DNA of 7,129 nt, from positions 1 to 7,129 of the forward strand of contig JAURLB010000224.1 in assembly GCA_030831445.1 (NCBI GenBank). The letters run 5' to 3'. A program made the position numbers and the translations under genes. Under the pieces are notes generated by a model that was not told where the DNA came from, made no database searches, and saw only the letters and a list, made by a program, of their open reading frames with translations. The number at the start of each line of letters is the position of its first letter. Within the stretch, counting starts at the first letter, position 1. This DNA comes from Candidatus Nanopelagicales bacterium (GTDB lineage: Bacteria > Actinomycetota > Actinomycetes > S36-B12 > UBA5976). This document shows, piece after piece, positions 1 to 6,339 of this stretch.

Positions 1-902
1 ATTGGAACATCCCAACCAGCCAACCTCTTGATAGGCGCTTCTAAACTGTAGAGACTCGTACCTTCTGCGAGTCGCGCAGAAACCTCTGCCATAAAGCCAA
101 CGTGCTTCGGCGCTTCTTGTACAAGTAACACTCTGCCTGTCGCCTTAACAGCATCTTCAATCGGTTTCATATCAAGTGGGGAGAGCGTGCGAACATCAAT
201 AACTGTAATGTCGATTCCTTCAGACTTCAAAATGTCTGCTGCTTCAAGTGAACGTGAAACCATCACACCTGTTGCTACTACTACTGCGGCTGAACCAGAG
301 CGCAAAACATCGCATGTACCTATGGGTGTACGAAGCGCTTCTTCTGTCACTGGGCCCGAAGTTTTGTAGAGCAATTTGTGTTCCAGCACAATCACGGGAT
401 TTGGATCATCGATTGCAGCGAGTAATAATCCTTTTGCATCTTGTGCAGTCGCTGGCATCACAACTTTCAGCCCTGGCACGTGAGCGAACCACGCTTCCAG
501 ACTTTGGGAGTGTTGTGCGGCGGCACCTGTGCCAGAGCCGAGTGGCGCGCGCAACACCATGGGAACACTAAGTTCACCACCCAGCATGAAATGGATTTTT
601 GCAGCTTGATTCACAATTTGATCCATGGCTTGAGCAGTAAAGTCAGAGAATTGAATTTCAACTATTGGTTTCATCCCGACAAGGGCCGCACCAACGGCCG
701 CACCGACGATTCCCATTTCTGAAATCGGTGTATCGCGAATTCGTTCCGCACCAAATCGATGATATAAATCTCCAGATACGCCAAATGCTCCGCCATAGAC
801 ACCAATGTCTTCACCGAGCATAAAAACACGTTCATCTTCTTGCATCGCCTGGGCTATTGCTTCACGAATTGCTTCGGAGTACGTGATGATTCGTTCACTC
901 AT
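1..902 (-). CDS. Thiamine-dependent 2-oxo acid/acetoin dehydrogenase, E1 beta subunit (3' end off window)
   Basis: The product is the beta subunit of the heterotetrameric E1 component. With E1 alpha it binds thiamine diphosphate (ThDP), decarboxylates a 2-oxo acid (or cleaves acetoin) and passes the acyl group to the lipoyl-E2. Translation from ATG at 902 gives 300 visible residues with no stop, against roughly 325 for the family, so only about 25 are missing. Visible family marks are [10 protein letters not shown] (29-38), TPISEMG with E62 (the conserved Glu that activates the ThDP pyrimidine ring), the VEIQFSDF segment (81-88) and [15 protein letters not shown] with H131. The ATG overlaps the TGA of the alpha gene as ATGA, and a weak CAGG lies 7 bases upstream, which points to translational coupling. 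An E2 gene would be expected beyond the left edge (inference). PDH, branched-chain and acetoin complexes share this fold, so the substrate is not settled. Confidence 0.93.
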   Translation of the reverse strand, partial: MSERIITYSEAIREAIAQAMQEDERVFMLGEDIGVYGGAFGVSGDLYHRFGAERIRDTPISEMGIVGAAVGAALVGMKPIVEIQFSDFTAQAMDQIVNQAAKIHFMLGGELSVPMVLRAPLGSGTGAAAQHSQSLEAWFAHVPGLKVVMPATAQDAKGLLLAAIDDPNPVIVLEHKLLYKTSGPVTEEALRTPIGTCDVLRSGSAAVVVATGVMVSRSLEAADILKSEGIDITVIDVRTLSPLDMKPIEDAVKATGRVLLVQEAPKHVGFMAEVSARLAEGTSLYSLEAPIKRLAGWDVP

Positions 903-1915
903 GATTGAACCTGTCGAAAAACTGAGGCAAGTAGTTCAGCTGGATCAGAGTCAGGAGCAGCAGTTGCCTCTGAAATTGCAGTTCGGATTTTTTCGCGAAT
1001 GTCAGCTGCGACTTTGGCGATTTCTTCCTGACTTAAGACACCTTTTTCAATGATTCGTGCCTCGAATGCTTCAATGGGGTCACGATCTTTCCAGTCTTCA
1101 ATTTCTTCGCGTGTCCGATACAAGTTCTTATCGCTCTTGGAATGCCCCTTCCAACGATAGGTAATGTTTTCAATCAGTGTTGGACCCTCGCCTCTGCGAG
1201 CTCGTTCTACCGCTTCGGAAGAAACCTTAAAGACTTCATCAACATCATTACCTTCAACTGTATAGCCAGGAATTGCGTATGCAGATGCTCTATCCGAAAT
1301 GCGGGCTACCTTCATGCTCTTCTCAGTTGAAAATGACATTCCGTATTTATTGTTTTCGCAAACAAAGACCACAGGTAGATCCCAAATTGATGCCAAGTTC
1401 AATGCTTCATGAAATGCACCTTCATTTGTTGCACCATCACCAAAGAAACACATCACAACTCGGTCGGTTCCTTGCATCTTTTGCGCAAGAGCTGCACCTG
1501 CAGCAATTGGTATACCACCTGCAACAATTCCATTGGCACCTAGGTTGCCAGTTTTTGCATCGGCAATGTGCATACTGCCACCACGCCCACGACAATAACC
1601 TGTTTGCTTTGCAAGTAGCTCGGCCATCATGCGTGTGAGATCAGCACCTTTTGCAATGCAATGGCCATGACCTCGATGAGTACTGGTGATGTAATCGGTT
1701 GGTCGCAATGCTGCACAAGCACCGACAGCACTTGCTTCTTGGCCAATTGATAAATGCATCGTGCCGTGCATTAAACCGCGAGCGAAGAGTGAGTCAACCG
1801 CCTCTTCAAATAATCGAACAGCCCACATTGCTCCAAGAGTTACTCGCGCAGTATTGGGAGAGTCGCTCAGTAGGGAGTTGCTTGGTGCAATCAGAGGCTC
1901 AATTTCGTTTGACAT
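899..1915 (-). CDS. Thiamine-dependent 2-oxo acid/acetoin dehydrogenase, E1 alpha subunit
   Basis: This 338-residue protein is the ThDP-binding alpha subunit partnering the overlapping beta gene. It shows HRGHG (80-84), GRGGSMH (110-116), the ThDP/Mg motif from GDG at 159-161 to NN at 188-189, and the phosphorylation-loop-like [10 protein letters not shown] (253-262), whose H258 is the conserved catalytic His. GHSKSD followed by NLYRTREE recalls acetoin dehydrogenase AcoA and related PDH-type enzymes more than typical branched-chain enzymes, but the substrate cannot be read from this alone. The frame stays open to an ATG at 1969. I chose the ATG at 1915 because AGGAG sits 4 bases upstream and the extra 18 residues look nothing like the family. 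Many Actinobacteria use a single-chain AceE for pyruvate, so a two-subunit E1 may be the main PDH here or an accessory complex. It is first in a minus-strand operon read from the divergent region 1916-2011. Confidence 0.93.
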   Translation of the reverse strand: MSNEIEPLIAPSNSLLSDSPNTARVTLGAMWAVRLFEEAVDSLFARGLMHGTMHLSIGQEASAVGACAALRPTDYITSTHRGHGHCIAKGADLTRMMAELLAKQTGYCRGRGGSMHIADAKTGNLGANGIVAGGIPIAAGAALAQKMQGTDRVVMCFFGDGATNEGAFHEALNLASIWDLPVVFVCENNKYGMSFSTEKSMKVARISDRASAYAIPGYTVEGNDVDEVFKVSSEAVERARRGEGPTLIENITYRWKGHSKSDKNLYRTREEIEDWKDRDPIEAFEARIIEKGVLSQEEIAKVAADIREKIRTAISEATAAPDSDPAELLASVFRQVQS

Positions 1916-1919
1916 ACGG

Positions 1920-1924
1920 CTCCT
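1920..1924 (-). promoter_or_regulatory. Shine-Dalgarno site deciding the E1 alpha start
   Basis: AGGAG on the minus strand lies 4 bases before the ATG at 1915. It supports that start over the in-frame ATG at 1969, which would sit in the divergent spacer and add 18 non-conserved residues. Confidence 0.65.
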
Positions 1925-1956
1925 GCACATTTGTGAACTTACTGCAACATATGTGC
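1925..1956. repeat. Inverted repeat GCACAT / ATGTGC, possible operator
   Basis: GCACAT at 1925-1930 and ATGTGC at 1951-1956 are perfect 6-base inverted arms separated by 20 bases. The right arm overlaps the palindrome ACATATGT (1947-1954), and the left arm overlaps CACA-TT-TGTG (1926-1935). It lies close before the E1 alpha start, where a repressor could act. Arms this short can arise by chance. Confidence 0.25.
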
Positions 1957-2000
1957 GTAAGTGTGCCATACTTCACTATTGTTTGTCCATCATTTCGAGT

Positions 2001-2005
2001 AAGGA
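2001..2005 (+). promoter_or_regulatory. Shine-Dalgarno site for the HPr GTG start
   Basis: AAGGA lies 6 bases before GTG at 2012 and 9 bases before a second in-frame GTG at 2015. The spacing favours 2012, which also places the phosphorylated histidine at residue 15, as in classical HPr. Confidence 0.6.
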
Positions 2006-2011
2006 TTTTAC

Positions 2012-2287
2012 GTGGTGCAATTTGAAGCCGTTGTGATGTCGCCAGTTGGATTACACGCGCGCCCCGCTGCGCTCTTTGTAAAAAAGGTCACAGCATCTGG
2101 ACTCAAGGTAAGCGTGGAGCCACTCAATGATGGCGTTGCTACCGCCAGTGCCGATGGGAAAAGTATTTTGAGTGTGCTGTCTCTTGGCATCAAAAGTGGC
2201 ACAACGATTAGAGTGACTATTGAAGGCGACAACGCGGAAGCGCTCGCGAATGATTTGAAAGAATTGTTGGCAGACCCAAACGTGTAA
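2012..2287 (+). CDS. ptsH: HPr phosphocarrier protein of the PTS
   Basis: HPr is the small cytosolic protein that takes phosphate from PEP-loaded Enzyme I and hands it to sugar-specific EIIA proteins, or to DhaM-type proteins in dihydroxyacetone phosphorylation. The product is 91 residues, normal for HPr. The active-site signature SPVGLHARPAA (10-20) puts the phospho-histidine at H15. The second signature, KSILSVLSLG, spans 50-59 and has a serine at 51, at the place of the regulatory Ser46 of Firmicutes HPr. The distance from H15 to this serine is 36 residues, against 31 in Bacillus subtilis, because the segment VEPLNDGVATASADG is longer than usual. It starts with GTG and is followed 18 bases later by ispF. 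No Enzyme I, EIIA or HPr kinase gene is in view, so its partners are unknown. A DhaM-like role is possible. Confidence 0.9.
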   Translation: MVQFEAVVMSPVGLHARPAALFVKKVTASGLKVSVEPLNDGVATASADGKSILSVLSLGIKSGTTIRVTIEGDNAEALANDLKELLADPNV

Positions 2288-2305
2288 ACAGATTACCCTT
2301 GCCAG

Positions 2306-2773
2306 GTGCGAGTTGGTATAGGAATCGATGTTCATCAGTTTGATGAAACTAAACCGCTATGGCTTGGTTGCATCCTATGGCCAGATCAGGTTGGACTTGA
2401 TGGTCATTCTGATGCTGATGTCATCGCTCATGCGATTTGTGATGCGTTACTCAGTGCCGCCCATCTTGGTGACCTCGGTAGTAACTTTGGAGTAGATAAG
2501 CCCGAGTACAAGGATGCCTCAGGTGAGCTCTTCCTGATGGAAACCTTCGAACTGATTACTGATGCAGGATTCAGAGTAGAGAATGTCGCAGTTCAACTCA
2601 TTGGAAATCAGCCGAAGATTTCCCAACGGCGCTCGGAAATGGAAGCCATCATCAGTAAACACCTAGGTGATGCCATTATCAATATTTCGGGCACTACGTC
2701 CGATAGTTTGGGATTTACCGGAAGGGGAGAGGGGCTTGCTGCAATTGCAACCTGCCTGCTCATGACGCTCTAA
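2306..2773 (+). CDS. ispF: 2-C-methyl-D-erythritol 2,4-cyclodiphosphate synthase
   Basis: IspF converts CDP-methylerythritol 2-phosphate to the 2,4-cyclodiphosphate with loss of CMP, in the MEP route to isoprenoid precursors. It works as a homotrimer with zinc at each active site. The 155-residue product is normal length. The GTG start gives MRVGIGIDVH with D8 and H10, and H42 follows in HSDADVIAH (34-42), so all three zinc ligands sit at the E. coli numbering. The C-terminal GTTSDSLGFTGRGEG (129-143) is conserved, with D133 where E. coli has the metal-binding E135. FGVDKP and KDASG replace the E. coli FPDTDP and KGADS. I recall similar forms in other Actinobacteria, so these look like clade variants. 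No clear Shine-Dalgarno site precedes the start, so reinitiation after HPr may help. The stop overlaps the cysS start as TAATG. An ispD partner, often adjacent, is not seen. Confidence 0.95.
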   Translation: MRVGIGIDVHQFDETKPLWLGCILWPDQVGLDGHSDADVIAHAICDALLSAAHLGDLGSNFGVDKPEYKDASGELFLMETFELITDAGFRVENVAVQLIGNQPKISQRRSEMEAIISKHLGDAIINISGTTSDSLGFTGRGEGLAAIATCLLMTL

Positions 2774-4182
2774 TGACTCTTTCGCTGTATGACAGTTTTT
2801 CAAGAACACAAAAACCTCTGAAACCGCTTCAGGGCAATACGTTTCGTATGTATTTGTGTGGTGCGACAGTTCAAGGACAACCTCACGTTGGCCATATGCG
2901 ATCCACATTGGTTTTCGATGTATTAATCAACTGGCTTGAGTATTTGGGCTATTCGGTTGAACTAATTCGAAACGTCACTGACATTGATGACAAGATTTTG
3001 CACACTGCAATTCACGAGCAACGTCCATGGTGGGCCGTAGCAGCACATTACGAACGTGAATTTCAAACTGCTTATCAAGCGCTTGGATGTAAAGAGCCAA
3101 CAGCACAACCTCGTGCTACTGGCCACATGACACAAATAGTTGAATTGATTGAACGACTGATAGAACGAGGACATGCGTATGAATCAGAGGGCGATGTCTA
3201 CTTTGATGTTCGGTCCTTTACATCCTATGGTGAACTCACCCGTCAAAATCCAGACGACATGGAATCGAGTGCCGATAGTGTGCACGAAGCCAAGAAGCGA
3301 GACATTCGTGACTTCGCACTCTGGAAACATGCAAAAATAGATGAACCGTCTTGGCCTTCACCCTGGGGAAGAGGCCGTCCAGGTTGGCATATTGAATGTT
3401 CGGCAATGGCTCTGGCATATCTCGGAGAGAGTTTTGATATTCACGGCGGTGGACTTGACTTGATGTTTCCGCATCATGAGAATGAAATTGCTCAATCCAA
3501 AGCCGCCGGATATCACTTTGCAGAAACGTGGCTTCATAATTCATGGGTTACCCAAGCCGGCGAAAAGATGAGTAAGTCACTTGGTAACTCGCTCATTGTT
3601 CGTGATGTGCTGAATCGGATTAGTGGAATCGAACTTCGCTGGTACCTACTCAGTGCACATTATCGAAGTAATCTTGAATTTTCAGATGATGCAATGTTTG
3701 ATCAAGCAGCAGCGTTCAGACGCATCCAAGGATTTGTCATGAGGGCCGAATCACTCGTTGGAGATATTGATCTCAAAGATGTGGTGCTGGATGCGGCGTT
3801 TGTGGCGGCGATAAACAACGACTTGTCGCTACCAGAAGCATATGCAGTACTACATGAAAATGTTGGAGAAGGAAACACTGCAATCACGAGTGGTGATCTA
3901 GACACTATTCGACACAAATATCGCCAAGTTCGCAGAATGCTTCAAATTCTTGGAGTTGATGCAAGTCTGTTCAACGAACATTCAACGAATGCCGAAGATT
4001 ACAAATCGGTGGTTGAACACCTCGTTGCCAGCAAAATTGTTCAACGCGCTCAAGCTCGCGAACACAAAGACTGGACGCTGGCAGATCAAATCAGAGATGA
4101 GTTACGCCAAGCTGGAATCGAACTCGATGACACTGCAGATGGAACTCGTTGGAGTATTTCGAAGGATAACAATGCCAGGTAA
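2773..4182 (+). CDS. cysS: Cysteinyl-tRNA synthetase
   Basis: This class I aminoacyl-tRNA synthetase charges tRNA-Cys with cysteine using ATP. The 469 residues match the family. The HIGH box is PHVGH (37-41) and the KMSKS loop is exact at 265-269. The zinc site that selects cysteine is complete: C29 in MYLCGATV, C209 in GWHIECSAM, and H234 and E238 in FPHHENE, nearly identical to E. coli numbering. [10 protein letters not shown] follows the HIGH region, and the C-terminal part holds the helical anticodon-side domain with [16 protein letters not shown] near the end. The ATVQG-PHVGH wording is typical of actinobacterial CysS. MshC, the mycothiol paralogue, is shorter and has a different signature, so I exclude it. 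The start overlaps the ispF stop by one base without a clear ribosome site, implying coupled translation. The 3' end overlaps the next gene by 11 bases. Confidence 0.97.
   Translation: MTLSLYDSFSRTQKPLKPLQGNTFRMYLCGATVQGQPHVGHMRSTLVFDVLINWLEYLGYSVELIRNVTDIDDKILHTAIHEQRPWWAVAAHYEREFQTAYQALGCKEPTAQPRATGHMTQIVELIERLIERGHAYESEGDVYFDVRSFTSYGELTRQNPDDMESSADSVHEAKKRDIRDFALWKHAKIDEPSWPSPWGRGRPGWHIECSAMALAYLGESFDIHGGGLDLMFPHHENEIAQSKAAGYHFAETWLHNSWVTQAGEKMSKSLGNSLIVRDVLNRISGIELRWYLLSAHYRSNLEFSDDAMFDQAAAFRRIQGFVMRAESLVGDIDLKDVVLDAAFVAAINNDLSLPEAYAVLHENVGEGNTAITSGDLDTIRHKYRQVRRMLQILGVDASLFNEHSTNAEDYKSVVEHLVASKIVQRAQAREHKDWTLADQIRDELRQAGIELDDTADGTRWSISKDNNAR
4161..4166 (+). promoter_or_regulatory. Shine-Dalgarno site deciding the rlmB start
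   Basis: GAAGGA inside the end of cysS lies 5 bases before ATG at 4172. It fixes the methyltransferase start there, even though the reading frame is open upstream to an ATG at 3950 within cysS. Confidence 0.75.
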
Positions 4183-5098
4183 TTCATCGCGTAGAGGTGC
4201 AGTTCGCAAAAAGGGTAAAGGCGCAACAGTTGGTTCTGGAGGTAAAGGTCGACGGAGACTTGAAGGTAAAGGCCCAACCCCTAAGGCACGTGACCGAAAG
4301 CAGAAAGAACTTCCAAAGCGCGCACCTGCAAAGAGTGTCAAGCGTGCCGTTAAGCCTCAAAAGTCTGCAAGCGACGTTGTGGTCGGTAGAAATCCAGTTG
4401 TGGAGGCACTTCGTGCCCAAGTTCCAAGCACAGGGCTATTGATTGCTATTGGAATCGACCGGGACGAGAGAATTGCAGAGGCAATTCGACTCGCGAAGAA
4501 TTTAGGTATTGAAATTTCTGAGGTTTCAAAAAATCAAATAGATCGAATTGCTGATACCGCACTCCATCAAGGAATTGCTCTCGTTGCAAAACCATATGTG
4601 TATGCACCGCTAGAAACTCTGATCACAAGTTCAAAAACCCTTCTCGCACTTGATGGAATAACCGATCCTCGCAACTTAGGCGCAATTATTCGTTCTGCGG
4701 CAGCTTTCAATTCGGGCGGCTTGATGATTGGTGAACGACGAAGTGCTCCAGTTACCGCAGTTGTGTGGCGAACTTCAGCAGGTGCTGCTGCCCGGCTACC
4801 AGTTGCTCGGGTGACAAATTTGACTGCAACATTGCGTGAGGCTCAAGAAGCTGGCTATTTTGTGGTTGGTTTAAGTGCGGATGCGAAAAAAGACATCATT
4901 GAGGTTGCTGAACACTTCGCAGATGTTCCAGTCGTACTGGTGATTGGTAGTGAAGGCAAAGGGATTTCCCGATTAGTTTCACAAACTTGCGATGAAATGG
5001 CAAGTATCTCCATCACGAGCGATACAGAATCTTTAAACGCATCAGTCGCTGCTGCAATTGGGCTTTACTCAATCAATTCAGTTTCAACGGCGAGGTAA
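4172..5098 (+). CDS. rlmB: RlmB-type 23S rRNA 2'-O-methyltransferase (SpoU/TrmH family)
   Basis: This is a SPOUT-fold, S-adenosylmethionine-dependent RNA 2'-O-ribose methyltransferase. The RlmB branch modifies a guanosine of 23S rRNA, G2251 in E. coli. The 308-residue protein has three parts: a Lys/Arg/Gly-rich, probably disordered tail (about 1-65), a substrate-binding domain starting at VVVGRNPVVEALR and containing ALHQGIALVAKPY, and the catalytic SPOUT domain. All three family motifs are present: DPRNLGAIIRSA (165-176, with N168 and R174), GSEGKG (259-264) and SLNASVAAAIGLYS (287-300). The start at 4172 is supported by a good ribosome site and by [15 protein letters not shown], typical of actinobacterial members. 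Related Actinobacteria have several SpoU paralogues, including thiostrepton-resistance (Tsr) methyltransferases, so the exact target nucleotide is inferred. The 3' end overlaps the convergent DUF4032 gene by 26 bases. Confidence 0.93.
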   Translation: MPGNSSRRGAVRKKGKGATVGSGGKGRRRLEGKGPTPKARDRKQKELPKRAPAKSVKRAVKPQKSASDVVVGRNPVVEALRAQVPSTGLLIAIGIDRDERIAEAIRLAKNLGIEISEVSKNQIDRIADTALHQGIALVAKPYVYAPLETLITSSKTLLALDGITDPRNLGAIIRSAAAFNSGGLMIGERRSAPVTAVVWRTSAGAAARLPVARVTNLTATLREAQEAGYFVVGLSADAKKDIIEVAEHFADVPVVLVIGSEGKGISRLVSQTCDEMASISITSDTESLNASVAAAIGLYSINSVSTAR

Positions 5099-6320
5099 TT
5101 TCTGAGGTGTCATCAAGATTTATGATGGCTGCTTCATCAGGTTTGTTTGCTAATACGTTTACGATGTAGTCACCAACGACGTCTGTCAACGCAATTGATT
5201 GTCTTGCCTTTTCTGACATGAACCATCTATGCTCTAAAACTTCATGGAAAATTTCCGCAGGTTCTAATTTTCGTCGAAGTTCGCGCGGAACTTGTTGCAT
5301 TACTGGCTCATATGTTTCCAACATCCAGCGATGCGCTACCTCTTCTTCGCTTTGACTTTGAGCACTAGTCGCCTTAAAACTATCAAGATCATTCAGGAGT
5401 CGTCGAGCTTGGTTCTCTTCCACATCAAGTCCAGTGAGGCGTAATAATCGACGCGCATGATGGCCAACGTCAACAACTTTTGCCTGAACCCGTACCAGTT
5501 GTCGATCGGCGTCAATCGTTTGCATTGATATTCCAGAAATATCAAATCCTAAATCGTTGAGATTGCGAATGTGTTGATCAAGTTCGTTTCTATTCCCGTA
5601 CTCAATCATCACTGGTCGGTTCAAGAGATCCCAAAGTTTTTGATATCTATTGCCCAAGCTCGCACCTAATTGGATTGGATCGACACTCTCAGGCAATTTA
5701 CCGCCATATTCAAGGTCAAGTAATTCTCCTGTGACGTTCAAGATTGCGGTATCAATGTCATATTGCCTTTGTCCATCAGAAAGTTGCGTATGTAATTCGC
5801 CAGTTTCTGCATCAACAAGGTATGCCGCAAATGCACCGGCATCTCTTCGAAATAAAGTGTTGGAAAGTGAACAATCATTCCAAGAAAATCCCACAGTATG
5901 GAGGCGGACAAAGAGTGCAGTCATGGCATCAAGGAGTCGACTTGCTGTGTCAGGCCGAGGAGTTGAGGAAAAAACTGCTCGATAGGGGAGTGAAAAATCT
6001 AGATGGCGAGTAATCAGGATGGCTGGTAACGGCTCATCGTTTTTATCGGTTCTGCCCGAAATCACCGCAACTGCCTCGACAGCAGGTATTGATCTATTTT
6101 GTAATTCCAGTAAGAGTTGGTACTCCTTGATTGCGAAAGACTCTTCAATTTCTTTCAGTGCGTGCACAACGCCATGAATTCTGATGAACCGAACGATATG
6201 TCGAGAGATACCCCGTGGCAGAGCAACAATTAAATCTTCTGACCATTCTTCAAGCGGAGTATCCCAAGGGAAAAACAGGAGGTCGGGATCTGCGATGGCC
6301 GCAGTTACGGCTAACGACAT
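5073..6320 (-). CDS. DUF4032 protein with a protein-kinase-like N-terminal domain
   Basis: This is a 415-residue actinobacterial protein of unknown function. There is no signal peptide or membrane segment, so it is probably cytosolic. The N-terminal half carries a pattern like a lipopolysaccharide-kinase/protein-kinase fold: HALKEI with K56 (ATP lysine), IKEY with E66 (possible salt-bridge partner), RLHTVGFSWNDCSLSNTLF with D149 and N154 in a catalytic-loop arrangement, and YLVDAETGE with D170 in the metal-binding (DFG-like) place. The C-terminal half (about 230-405) matches my memory of the DUF4032 domain, including DVGHHARRLLRLTGLDVEENQARRLLNDLD and RELRRKLEPAEIFHEVLEHRWF. A ribosome site AGAGG lies 5 bases before ATG at 6320. 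It follows the ABC ATPase gene by 19 bases, so the two are probably co-transcribed. Whether it is an active kinase, and on what substrate, is unknown. Confidence 0.88.
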   Translation of the reverse strand: MSLAVTAAIADPDLLFFPWDTPLEEWSEDLIVALPRGISRHIVRFIRIHGVVHALKEIEESFAIKEYQLLLELQNRSIPAVEAVAVISGRTDKNDEPLPAILITRHLDFSLPYRAVFSSTPRPDTASRLLDAMTALFVRLHTVGFSWNDCSLSNTLFRRDAGAFAAYLVDAETGELHTQLSDGQRQYDIDTAILNVTGELLDLEYGGKLPESVDPIQLGASLGNRYQKLWDLLNRPVMIEYGNRNELDQHIRNLNDLGFDISGISMQTIDADRQLVRVQAKVVDVGHHARRLLRLTGLDVEENQARRLLNDLDSFKATSAQSQSEEEVAHRWMLETYEPVMQQVPRELRRKLEPAEIFHEVLEHRWFMSEKARQSIALTDVVGDYIVNVLANKPDEAAIINLDDTSEITSPLKLN

Positions 6321-6339
6321 CCCGACCTCTCGTAAGTGC

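Larger units (their letters stand above)
1916..2011. promoter_or_regulatory. Divergent intergenic control region between E1 alpha and HPr genes
   Basis: These 96 bases are the only real spacer in the window and must carry the start signals of both the minus-strand dehydrogenase operon and the plus-strand HPr operon, unless either is read from elsewhere. On the plus strand CATACT at 1967-1972 is a possible -10 box, but no convincing -35 accompanies it. On the minus strand TGGACA (around 2001-1985) resembles a -35, and TATGTT (1952-1947) a -10, but they are not at consensus spacing from each other. Exact promoter calls are therefore weak. The presence of a control region follows from gene orientation. 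Confidence 0.5.

Noticed and set aside
248..722. Plus-strand open frames opposite the E1 beta gene
   Set aside because: Their products are cysteine- and histidine-rich nonsense, while the minus strand encodes continuous, well-conserved E1 beta.
1916..1969. Extended N-terminus of E1 alpha from the in-frame ATG at 1969
   Set aside because: The 18 added residues do not resemble the family, and AGGAG is correctly placed for the ATG at 1915.
2488..2742. IspF active-site differences from E. coli (FGVDKP, KDASG, TTSDSLGF) as a sign of altered function
   Set aside because: The zinc ligands D8, H10 and H42 and the GFTGRGEG motif are intact, and I recall the same kind of variants in other actinobacterial IspF proteins, so this is probably lineage variation.
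3950..4171. Long upstream extension of the rlmB frame inside cysS
   Set aside because: It is the out-of-frame shadow of cysS. The [15 protein letters not shown] start and the GAAGGA site place the true start at 4172.
5124..5150. Possible hairpin TGATG-N7-CATCA as a terminator after rlmB
   Set aside because: The stem is only 5 pairs, with no T-run, and it lies inside the DUF4032 coding sequence.
5650..6013. Plus-strand open frames opposite the DUF4032 gene
   Set aside because: They have no recognisable motifs, and the minus-strand protein is a clear family match through this interval.
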